In this document: positions 8,344 through 15,932 of the stretch, piece after piece
Position numbering within the stretch: position 1 is the stretch's first letter
How the letters are laid out: each line of letters starts with the position of its first letter
Assembly: GCA_910588315.1 (NCBI GenBank)
Contig: CAJUQF010000003.1
Coordinates: forward strand, 17,732 to 52,288
Direction of reading: 5' to 3'
DNA: 34,557 nt
From: an uncultured Christensenellaceae bacterium
Lineage (GTDB): Bacteria > Bacillota > Clostridia > Christensenellales > Pumilibacteraceae
Notes under the pieces: generated by a model
The model's input: only the letters and a program-made list of their open reading frames with translations
Database searches by the model: none
What the model was told of the DNA's origin: nothing
Program-made: the position numbers and the translations under genes

Positions 8344-9281
8344 TTTTGTTTATACGCGGCAGTCAAGACTATGTCCTGCGGATGATCGCCGAATGATTTT
8401 CCGAATATATTAAAGCCGCCGTAATGTTCGGAATCTTTATCGCATCGAACAGTGAAATCGATATGGTTATCTTTTTTCAAATTCAGATCGTGCAAAGTCA
8501 CAGCATCGTTTACGATGACGTTGTCAAGCAGGACGCCTTGTTTCGTGACGGAAATCGTTTTCATAAGTCCGTACTGCGTCGAGTTGTCTTGCCACCAATC
8601 CGGATTGAGCCGTCCGCGCCTGTCTCCGAAATCTCCGGGCGAAGTGTAAGTCAAAAGCTTTACCCCGTTTATTAAAAAATCTATATCGCTTTTCCAATCG
8701 TTGCGATAATAGGCGACTTCCGAGCATATTTCCAAAGATATCGATAACTCGGATACGTCGTTGTCGTGCGCGAATTCGTTGCTGAACGCATACGTGACCC
8801 AACCGCCTTTAGTCCATAGCAGCTGTGCCTGTTGTCGTTTATTATTGAATATATCGTTGAGTCCGATGCGCACGATCTCGGAATCCGTCGCGAATCGAAT
8901 ATAATCGTCGAACCGTGCCGCGATATATAACCCCACCGGAACGCTCTGTGTGTAAAAACGCGTGGTATTGCGTGTTACTTTGGATAAATTGAAATTTATA
9001 TTTAAAAAATCATTGTAGCAGATTTGCGCCATGCCTTTTTTACTCGGTGCGTATTCCACAACTATCAAACCGGCTTTTTCGAGAATGCGAATATGAAACA
9101 GCGCCGTCGAGTTGGATATGCCGTTGACTTTGGCTATCTCCGTTACCGACATAGCTTTTTTAAACAACTGACATATAATATCTACTCGCAAAGGCAGGGC
9201 AAGCGCTTTCGCCACGTCCACTATTTTGTCTTTCTGCGATTCGTCCAATAAGTCGCATTGTATAAGTCCGTTCGTGATCAT
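8331..9281 (-). CDS. ArsR-type winged-helix regulator with a long C-terminal sensor-like domain
   Basis: Of its 316 residues, about 17-95 form an ArsR-like winged helix: ALPLRVDIICQL, then SVTEIAKVNGISNSTALFHI (helix-turn-helix, about 45-64), then LEKAGLI and a wing containing SKKGM. ArsR proteins are normally 90-120 residues. Here about 220 more residues follow, predicted mostly beta, with GDFGDRRGRLNPDWW and GGFNIFGKSFGDHP. The N-terminal region has no obvious metal-binding cysteine pair, so a sugar or other ligand sensed by the C-terminal domain is more likely than metal (inference). GGAGGAG lies just before the ATG. It is divergent from the sialidase-like lipoprotein operon and probably controls it and itself. 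Confidence 0.8.
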   Translation of the reverse strand: MITNGLIQCDLLDESQKDKIVDVAKALALPLRVDIICQLFKKAMSVTEIAKVNGISNSTALFHIRILEKAGLIVVEYAPSKKGMAQICYNDFLNINFNLSKVTRNTTRFYTQSVPVGLYIAARFDDYIRFATDSEIVRIGLNDIFNNKRQQAQLLWTKGGWVTYAFSNEFAHDNDVSELSISLEICSEVAYYRNDWKSDIDFLINGVKLLTYTSPGDFGDRRGRLNPDWWQDNSTQYGLMKTISVTKQGVLLDNVIVNDAVTLHDLNLKKDNHIDFTVRCDKDSEHYGGFNIFGKSFGDHPQDIVLTAAYKQKNES

Positions 9282-9302
9282 ATACTCCTCCGTATGTTGA
9301 TA

Positions 9303-9331
9303 ATTATATCATTGTTTATAAATAAAATCAA
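9303..9331 (-). promoter_or_regulatory. Predicted sigma-A promoter of the ArsR-type gene
   Basis: Read on the minus strand, TTGATT (9331-9326) and TATAAT (9308-9303) are 17 nt apart. The start of transcription would be near 9296, giving a ~15-nt leader that contains GGAGGAG. Confidence 0.65.
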
Positions 9332-9398
9332 TATATCAGTACATAAAAATATACCGATAGTATGATCAATTTGTTTGAAAAATGTACTTAAAGCGGTA

Positions 9399-9427
9399 TT
9401 GATTATAGATTTATGCTGTGTTATAAT
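9399..9427 (+). promoter_or_regulatory. Predicted sigma-A promoter of the sialidase-like lipoprotein operon
   Basis: TTGATT (9399-9404), a 17-nt spacer and TATAAT (9422-9427) with an upstream TG (extended -10). It is divergent from the regulator promoter, with about 70 bp between the two -35 boxes where an operator could lie. It overlaps the ATG at 9413, which rules that codon out as the start. Confidence 0.7.
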
Positions 9428-9445
9428 CAAATCAGGAGGTTCGAT

Positions 9446-11872
9446 ATGAGGAAATTGAGAACGCTGGTTTTGATATTTGCCTGTTTGTTATGTGTGTTCG
9501 GTTTTATTGCATGTGCGGATATGGAAACGAATACGGATACGACGATACATACGGTTACGGTGGATGAAGAAATTCAGCGGGTGATAGACGGACAAAAAGC
9601 GGTCAGACCGGACGTGCCGGAAATGCCCGGATATACGTTTACCGGCTGGGTGTGCGATGATAAGGAATATGATTGGAATGCTCCCGTTAAAAAAGATATC
9701 GTTATAAAATCCCGATGGGAGGAAACGGTGGGAAAAGAAAAAGTTTGGCTCGAAGAAGTATCCATGACCGTTAAAGCAGGCAATAGCGCTGCTACTTCCG
9801 TGTGGAAAGCCGAATACACGCCGACGGGTATCGAGATATCCGTAAAAGTGACGGACGACTCTCTGTATATCGGCAGTTCTAATAAAGGAATGAACGATAA
9901 TATAGAAATCGTTTTGCAGTCGGTCCCGTCGATACGGTACGATACCGCGCATACGTTTGACTTTTTGATCAATGCCGCCGGTGATTTTTGGTTTAAACGC
10001 GCCAACGGTCAGGGTTCTTTCGGCGAAGATCGCGCATACGATCTTTTCGTAAAAGAAGGTGAAAATCTGATAATAGATTTCGACCGGACCGAAAACGGCT
10101 ACGAAGTTAAAGTGTTTTTCGCGTATGCGCTTTTGAATACGACATACAAAGATGCATACGGCAATGTGCGCTTTTGTCCGTCAATGCGCAACAGCGCAGA
10201 CGCGAATACAAGCGTGTGGGATTCCTGCAAGGCGCATACATGCACATGGGCGCGTCCCATGAATTTCTTTGTTCTCGATAAAAGCGGATATATAACGTTG
10301 CGTCCCGTACAGACGCCCGATCTCGCTGCCGCGTTCGAGAAAAGCGAATTGAATAAAGACGGATCGTTATTCGACAATTTAGCCGTGCTTGCTCCGAACG
10401 GCGACGGCAAGCTTGCGCGTGCGGAAGTCGGTGCGGACGCGTTTTCCGATCGTTTTTACGGATTCGATCCGTGCGCGTTACCTGCGGATCTGGCGGGTTT
10501 AAGCTATGTTTTGGACGGTATAGACGGCAGTGACGTCACCGTCGAGCGCGAAGGATATGCGATAATGATCGCGCCGCACAGCGGATATTCATCGCTCGTG
10601 TATAACATAAAAGCCGACGGCTGGACATGTATATACGAAAAGGGCGCCACAATCGCGTCGACGACGCCCGGCGGCAACGTCCTGACCGAACTTGCCGATT
10701 ATTACGTAAAATGGTGCGAGACGGGCGAAAATATCGCGTACGGAAAGTACAACATACTTTTCGGCGCCGCGGTCGACGAAAGCGAATATTATGTGCATCC
10801 GTCGCTTACCGAGCCTGCGGAGTTCCTGACGGATTTTACCGGTTATGAAGATCATACACGTAACTGGCAGGGCGTTACCACTATAGAAGTGACCGACGGC
10901 GGCAGACTGTATGCGAGCTGGGTTTCCGGCGGAAACGGCGAGCCGCGCGCTGAAAATTATGATATAATCGTTTACAGCGACGACGGCGGAAAGACTTGGA
11001 ACGATCTTTGGATAATCGATCACCCCAATGCGCTCGTCAAGATAAACGACGCGCAGATATGGAAAGATCCGGACGGTACGCTTTGGATATTCTACTGTCA
11101 ATCTAAATCGGGCAGTACGTTCGACAGAAATACAGGAGTGTGGTGCGTCAAGGTGGACGATCCCGACGCCGAAGTCCCGATGCACGGTGCGCCGCGCAGG
11201 CTGTTCGGCGGACTGCTGCGCAATAATATAACCGTTCTTAAAGACGGAACGTGGCTGGCTTTTCCCAACGACCATGTAGACGATACCAATACCATAGTTT
11301 ACGCATCTACGGACAAAGGGGAGACGTGGCACGTTCGCGGCAATGTCTTCGCGCCGCAAGCTTATAACTTCAACGAAACGATGGCGGTGGAATTGAGCGA
11401 CGGACGGCTGTGGATGCTTATGCGCAACACGAGCGGTAAACTTCTCGAAAGTTATTCTTCAGACGGCGGATACACTTGGACTGACGCAGTTTATACGGAT
11501 ATAGTAAATCCTTGTTCGAGATTTCATTTACGAAGACTTCCTTCCGGCAATCTGCTGCTTATAAACAACAACACCTCATCGGGCAGAAACGCCATGACGG
11601 CATTTATTTCGGAAGACGACGGAGGAACGTGGGCGTACAGCTGTCTTTTGGACGAACGGCCTTCGACTACATATCCGGACGTCGGAATGACCGCCGACGG
11701 CAAGCTTTACGCGATTTGGGATCAGGAAAGGTTGGGCGTCGGCGGTAACATCGTGCTTGCCGTGTTCGACGAAAACGATATAAAAAATTACGACATACTA
11801 CCAATGGCACAGTTGAGCTTGATAAGTACACTGAACTTTGCGGGCAACAAAACAGAGATGATATCTAAGTAA
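9446..11872 (+). CDS. Sialidase-like (BNR/Asp-box) surface lipoprotein with InlB repeat and CBM9-like domain
   Basis: The start is ATG 9446, after AGGAGG at 9434-9439; the in-frame ATG at 9413 lies inside the promoter. The signal peptide ends in FIAC, with C23 lipidated. The order is an InlB B-repeat (about 33-92; GYTFTGW, EYDW), a CBM9-like beta-sandwich (about 95-290), a domain shared with the next gene (about 315-450; YYVKWCETGE), and a six-bladed BNR propeller (about 455-785). Four Asp boxes are visible: SDDGGKTW near 510, STDKGETW near 621, SSDGGYTW near 671 and SEDDGGTW near 722. YPDVGMTADGKLY sits near the end. The propeller resembles the BNR_2/GH33 group, whose members release sialic acid, but I cannot assign the arginine triad and tyrosine by eye. 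It could instead be another propeller glycosidase or a binding protein. The next gene starts 12 bp later, in an operon. Confidence 0.75.
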   Translation: MRKLRTLVLIFACLLCVFGFIACADMETNTDTTIHTVTVDEEIQRVIDGQKAVRPDVPEMPGYTFTGWVCDDKEYDWNAPVKKDIVIKSRWEETVGKEKVWLEEVSMTVKAGNSAATSVWKAEYTPTGIEISVKVTDDSLYIGSSNKGMNDNIEIVLQSVPSIRYDTAHTFDFLINAAGDFWFKRANGQGSFGEDRAYDLFVKEGENLIIDFDRTENGYEVKVFFAYALLNTTYKDAYGNVRFCPSMRNSADANTSVWDSCKAHTCTWARPMNFFVLDKSGYITLRPVQTPDLAAAFEKSELNKDGSLFDNLAVLAPNGDGKLARAEVGADAFSDRFYGFDPCALPADLAGLSYVLDGIDGSDVTVEREGYAIMIAPHSGYSSLVYNIKADGWTCIYEKGATIASTTPGGNVLTELADYYVKWCETGENIAYGKYNILFGAAVDESEYYVHPSLTEPAEFLTDFTGYEDHTRNWQGVTTIEVTDGGRLYASWVSGGNGEPRAENYDIIVYSDDGGKTWNDLWIIDHPNALVKINDAQIWKDPDGTLWIFYCQSKSGSTFDRNTGVWCVKVDDPDAEVPMHGAPRRLFGGLLRNNITVLKDGTWLAFPNDHVDDTNTIVYASTDKGETWHVRGNVFAPQAYNFNETMAVELSDGRLWMLMRNTSGKLLESYSSDGGYTWTDAVYTDIVNPCSRFHLRRLPSGNLLLINNNTSSGRNAMTAFISEDDGGTWAYSCLLDERPSTTYPDVGMTADGKLYAIWDQERLGVGGNIVLAVFDENDIKNYDILPMAQLSLISTLNFAGNKTEMISK

Positions 11873-11884
11873 GGCGGAACAAGA

Positions 11885-14671
11885 ATGAAAAAATTTTTGA
11901 TTGCAATATCTATCGTGATATGTATGATGTGTATGGCGGTTATTACGGGCTGTGCGAATACCGAAACTCGCAACGAAAATATTTTTACCATAACGATAGA
12001 CGGAGAAAACACGCAGGTGCTTAAAGGGCAAAAGGCGGCGCTTCCCGAGCCGAAAAACAGCGACGGGAATAAAGTTTTTGTCGGTTGGCAGACGCGCGAC
12101 GGGAAAACTTTCGATCCGAATACGATTATCGATAGTGATATTACTATCGTATCGCTTTGGCGAGATAAATTGGTATTTACTCTTACGTTCGACTCCGAAG
12201 AACACAAAGTAAGAGAGGGCGATACGTTTACCGCGCCGATTCCCGCGAGCCGTCAGGGCTTCGAATTTGTCGGATGGTTCACGGGCAATATGCCGTACGA
12301 CGAGCGCGCAGCCGTCATGAAAGACTGCGCGTACGAATCGCGCTGGACCGAAATCGACAAGTTTAAAGATCTGCAAACGATGACTTTTGTCGAAATGGGA
12401 AATCTCGGTGGCGTCAATACTGCGGCATGGAAGAGTTATGCCGCGCGCGACGACGACGGTGTGGCGTTTCGGTTCGAAAAAAGCTCGAAGGCGCTTGCGG
12501 ACGACGGCGTAGGCATATTCATTAACGTCGGGGAGCGCACTGGTACGGCGCGTAACGGAGCGACTTTTTTGATACGCGTTTCGGCAGCGGAACGTATCGA
12601 GATCAGTAATTATCCGAACAATGCAAAGCAAACGCTCATCGTAGGCGAGAAGATGCTCGGCAACGGGATATTCGCGCGGAGCGGCGATATCGACGGCGGG
12701 TCCGTTTTGGAAACTTTTATTCCTTATGAGTTTTTCGGCGGCGTGGACGCCGAATATTCATTCGATCAATACGACGTTATGGGATTTACAATGACCGGCG
12801 AAGATTTTGCTACCGGCAAATACGACGAGTGGATATGTGACGACATGCCGGGCGCAGGCGGCAGCGCCAAAGTCGACCGCATGAATCTTGCCGATTATAT
12901 GCGCCTGTCATATGACGGCGTGCCGTACGAGTACGATAAAAACGACGCAGATGTTTTTATAACCGGTAATGCCGGACAAGCGAACGTCGGCGTTTCATGC
13001 AACGGGGAAACCGCGATCAGCAATGCCGACGGCGATTATACGCTTGCACTGTTGCGCGGCGACGTCGATTCGCTTGAACTGACTTTCGAAAAAGCGGCGT
13101 ACGTCACGGCAACTGAGATAATCGCGCTCGATAAAGGCAATATTTATTATACCGCAACCGATGTCGTGTTGGATGGGGTAAAGGCAGACGTAACCGGAAT
13201 CGTCAAAGATTACGTAAGCGGCGCCGCCGTTGCCGGTGCGAATATAAGCAGCGATGAGTACGGGACGGTTTTGTGCGGCGCAGACGGTAAATTCGTTTTG
13301 AAAAACGTCGATCTTTCAAAAACGCTTTCTTTAACCGTAACGGCGGAAAATTACGGCGATATAAAAATCGAATATACGTCGGATAAACTTATCACACAGG
13401 ACTTTATAGCCGAGGTATCGCTCGTGTCACGCGAAACATCGTTTGCGGTACGCGGTTCGGTAAAAGACTTTACGGGCGCTATGGCGGACGTCTCGGTAAG
13501 CGGTGGCGGAGTAAGCGTAAATACGGCGTCCGACGGCTCGTTTACTTTGAATGTGAATTACGGCGATGTGACGCTTACGTTCGAATGCGACGGATACGAG
13601 ACGGTTGAGCTTATCGTTAAAGAGAGCGAACTGCTGTCGGGCGAAGCGTTCGAATACTCGGTCGGCGCGGTGGAAATGAAAAGAACGCCCGTAAGTCTCG
13701 GAGTATTGGGCGGAGAAAAAGTCGTACATGTTTGGCACGGAAAAGCGACGCGCGACAGCGACGGTTTGTACTTCGAATACACGTCGGACGGCGCGGTACC
13801 CGACAGCGATACTATCGGCGTGGGAATATTCCTTAATATGGACTATCCGCGTTACAGCTATTACCGTACGGCGAATACGTATCTTATAGGCATATATACG
13901 AGCGGCAAGATAGCCGTCAATCATTATCCCGGCACGACCAAAAAAGCAGCGACGCTCGAAGGTTTGAGATTGGATACGATAAAAGGCAATAACAGCGTTA
14001 TGCTTAAACTGTTCGTGCCGTACACTGCGTTTAACGCGAAAAATATCCCGATAGGCGCGGCGTCCGATATAGGCATTTCGATGACTGCGGACTTCGATTC
14101 CAAGACATGGGACGTATGGAATCGTTCCGATCTGCTCGGCTGCGATAACGACAAAGAAGTCGACCGTGAAAACAGTCTGGACTATTTGGTACTCGGTGCG
14201 AAAAATACACTTACGGAGTACGATATTACCATGGATAGAAAAACATTTGAGAGTATTGCGGATAAGTTCGGCGCTTTGCAAGAAAACAAACCGATTTTCG
14301 AAAATATCGCAACCGTGACGGGCAGTACTATAAAGCCGATCGCCGAAGGTCAGGCGATATTCAGTGACCGTGTGGATAAATTCAAGTTCTCGACGATGAT
14401 AGATGCGGTGAGCGGTATGAACTTCACATACGATACTATCGCCAACGGTCCTGATATCACCGTAGAGAACGCCGGGTATTTGATACTTGTTTTGCCGGCA
14501 ACCGGTTCATATAAACCCATACGCACGGCGGCGGAAAACGCCGGTTGGGTCATGACCTTGCAGGGATATAACGTAACCGGCGCGCTTACGGATAGACTGA
14601 ACTATTATGTCAAATGGTGCGAGGCGGGCGAACAGTTTGCATACGGCAAATGGAATTTCTTTATTCTTTAG
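11885..14671 (+). CDS. Surface lipoprotein: two InlB-like repeats, two CBM9-like domains and two carboxypeptidase-regulatory-like domains
   Basis: A 928-residue protein whose signal peptide ends in VITGC (C23 lipidated). Two InlB-like repeats follow directly (about 40-100 and 100-158; VFVGWQTRDG, FEFVGWFTG). A CBM9-like domain spans about 165-350 (DDGVGIFINVGER, ETFIPYEFFG). Two carboxypeptidase-regulatory-like (CarboxypepD_reg) beta domains lie near 435-510 and 518-585; both have the pattern G-x-V-K-D and DG-S/K-F. A second CBM9-like copy (595-775) repeats the VGIFLNMDYPR and KLFVPYTAF strands. The final ~120 residues match the domain found ahead of the sialidase-like propeller in the previous gene (SDRVDKF, NYYVKWCEAGE, AYGKWNF). 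No catalytic motif is seen, so a glycan-binding accessory role is inferred. It ends at a strong bidirectional terminator. Confidence 0.78.
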   Translation: MKKFLIAISIVICMMCMAVITGCANTETRNENIFTITIDGENTQVLKGQKAALPEPKNSDGNKVFVGWQTRDGKTFDPNTIIDSDITIVSLWRDKLVFTLTFDSEEHKVREGDTFTAPIPASRQGFEFVGWFTGNMPYDERAAVMKDCAYESRWTEIDKFKDLQTMTFVEMGNLGGVNTAAWKSYAARDDDGVAFRFEKSSKALADDGVGIFINVGERTGTARNGATFLIRVSAAERIEISNYPNNAKQTLIVGEKMLGNGIFARSGDIDGGSVLETFIPYEFFGGVDAEYSFDQYDVMGFTMTGEDFATGKYDEWICDDMPGAGGSAKVDRMNLADYMRLSYDGVPYEYDKNDADVFITGNAGQANVGVSCNGETAISNADGDYTLALLRGDVDSLELTFEKAAYVTATEIIALDKGNIYYTATDVVLDGVKADVTGIVKDYVSGAAVAGANISSDEYGTVLCGADGKFVLKNVDLSKTLSLTVTAENYGDIKIEYTSDKLITQDFIAEVSLVSRETSFAVRGSVKDFTGAMADVSVSGGGVSVNTASDGSFTLNVNYGDVTLTFECDGYETVELIVKESELLSGEAFEYSVGAVEMKRTPVSLGVLGGEKVVHVWHGKATRDSDGLYFEYTSDGAVPDSDTIGVGIFLNMDYPRYSYYRTANTYLIGIYTSGKIAVNHYPGTTKKAATLEGLRLDTIKGNNSVMLKLFVPYTAFNAKNIPIGAASDIGISMTADFDSKTWDVWNRSDLLGCDNDKEVDRENSLDYLVLGAKNTLTEYDITMDRKTFESIADKFGALQENKPIFENIATVTGSTIKPIAEGQAIFSDRVDKFKFSTMIDAVSGMNFTYDTIANGPDITVENAGYLILVLPATGSYKPIRTAAENAGWVMTLQGYNVTGALTDRLNYYVKWCEAGEQFAYGKWNFFIL

Positions 14672-14718
14672 TTTGCTTGTTGTGCAACGACCGTTTTGTC
14701 AATAAACGGATAAGTAAC

Positions 14719-14748
14719 AAAAAGTCTGCCTTATACGGCAGACTTTTT
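14719..14748. terminator. Bidirectional Rho-independent terminator
   Basis: AAAAAGTCTGCC (14719-14730) and GGCAGACTTTTT (14737-14748) form a perfect 12-bp stem with a 6-nt loop. Runs of A and T flank the core, so it can end both the rightward lipoprotein transcript and the leftward AraC transcript. Confidence 0.9.
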
Positions 14749-14762
14749 GATTATAAGTTGTT

Positions 14763-15686
14763 TCAGTTCATCGAGCTGAGCGCGTGTTCGCGAAGATCGG
14801 TAGGGCTTATCACTTCGTATTTGCGATATGTTTTCAGGAAGTGCGAGGCGTCGAAAAAACCTGTTTCCTGCGCGATCTCGGTTATGCTTTTATTCGTTTC
14901 TATTATCATGTTTTTCGCGACGAGTACGCGGTAACGGTTGATATAGTCGAGGGGAGTGAATCCGTAATACTGTTTGAATTTTTCGCATAGCAGAGTTTTG
15001 CCGAGCATGCTGATTTTGCAGAGGTCGTCAAGCAGGATTTTTTGCGCATAATTTTTGTGTATATACTCGGACGCGGCTATTATGCCTGTATCGCCTGAAT
15101 GTTCTTCCGAAACGTATTGCCGCGTGTATTCCTTGCAAAGCATTACGATTAGCGCAAACGTGAGCGAGTAGGACAGCAGATAGTCGCTGCGTTCCGCCGA
15201 GCGGTTTGTACGCTGTTCGAGTTCGTCGAGTTGCCACAGCAAATTTACTACGCGCTCGTACGGCTCGCCGTCGATGTGAAACATAGGGATATTGCGCGAA
15301 ACATTTCTTGCGTTATCGTTGAAAAGAATGCGGTACGCGGAAAGCGCGTTGAGATCGCCGGCATATTTGAGAAAATAGTTTTTATGCAACAGTACATGAA
15401 AAATATTCAATCCGGGCTGTTTAAAGTAACCGTGGTAACATTCGGGCGGCACGATCACTACGTCGCCGCGCTTGACTTCGTTGCGTTTACCGTTGACGTA
15501 ATGCGCGCCGAATCCGTCGATGATTATGTTCAGTTCGAAAAAGTCGTGAGCGTGCATGTCCATGCTGTAATCGCGATGTAAAAACACGCTCGTTAGTTTG
15601 AGCGCCGCACCTTCCGGAAAACAGTCGGAATAGAACCATACCGGTTTTTTGTCAATTGGCAGAGATTGGGGATATTCGTTGTTCAT
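14763..15686 (-). CDS. AraC-family transcriptional regulator with N-terminal cupin domain
   Basis: 307 residues. The N-terminal half is a cupin sensor (about 25-130) with MHAHDFFELNIII, GDVVIVPPECYHG and a following beta strand, the usual arrangement in sugar-responsive AraC proteins. The C-terminal ~100 residues hold the double helix-turn-helix: KILLDDLCKISMLGKTLLCEKF and SITEIAQETGFFDASHFLKT, the second in the position of the conserved AraC signature. It is divergent from the five-gene operon starting at 15933 and is its likely regulator. No Shine-Dalgarno sequence precedes this ATG. Instead a 20-codon leader ORF (15745-15683, minus) stops at TGA overlapping the ATG as ATGA, which may couple translation. 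The ligand is unknown. Confidence 0.88.
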   Translation of the reverse strand: MNNEYPQSLPIDKKPVWFYSDCFPEGAALKLTSVFLHRDYSMDMHAHDFFELNIIIDGFGAHYVNGKRNEVKRGDVVIVPPECYHGYFKQPGLNIFHVLLHKNYFLKYAGDLNALSAYRILFNDNARNVSRNIPMFHIDGEPYERVVNLLWQLDELEQRTNRSAERSDYLLSYSLTFALIVMLCKEYTRQYVSEEHSGDTGIIAASEYIHKNYAQKILLDDLCKISMLGKTLLCEKFKQYYGFTPLDYINRYRVLVAKNMIIETNKSITEIAQETGFFDASHFLKTYRKYEVISPTDLREHALSSMN

Positions 15687-15785
15687 GATCGATCAAAAGA
15701 TTTTACAATCGTTAAAAGAGTTTTTTTCGGAACACAATGCGGCATAACAAAGTAATTGCCGAAAAAGTCCCGTAAATTCGATACT

Positions 15786-15814
15786 ATTATACCGTATTTG
15801 CAGTCCGAATACAA
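15786..15814 (-). promoter_or_regulatory. Predicted promoter of the AraC gene
   Basis: On the minus strand, TTGTAT (15814-15809) and TATAAT (15791-15786) are 17 nt apart. Transcription would start near 15779, leaving a ~93-nt leader before the AraC ATG. Confidence 0.55.
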
Positions 15815-15899
15815 GATGTTTTCGTTAAAAAGCCGGAAATATTTTTGAAAGATTATACAATTAGTGCGGAATGCTATACAATACACAGCCGTGCGGTAG

Positions 15900-15908
15900 T
15901 GTTATAAT
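15900..15908 (+). promoter_or_regulatory. Extended -10 promoter element of the GH36/glycyl-radical operon
   Basis: TGTTATAAT (15900-15908) is an extended -10 box. No good -35 hexamer lies 16-18 nt upstream, as expected for an activator-dependent promoter next to a divergent AraC gene. The same TGTTATAAT string forms the -10 of the 9446 operon. GGAG and ATG follow within 30 nt. Confidence 0.55.
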
Positions 15909-15932
15909 GTAAAAAAACATGACGGAGAGGAT

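Noticed and set aside
9413..9445. Earlier in-frame ATG for the sialidase-like lipoprotein
   Set aside because: It lies between the -35 and -10 boxes and has no ribosome site; ATG 9446 follows AGGAGG and gives a proper lipoprotein signal.
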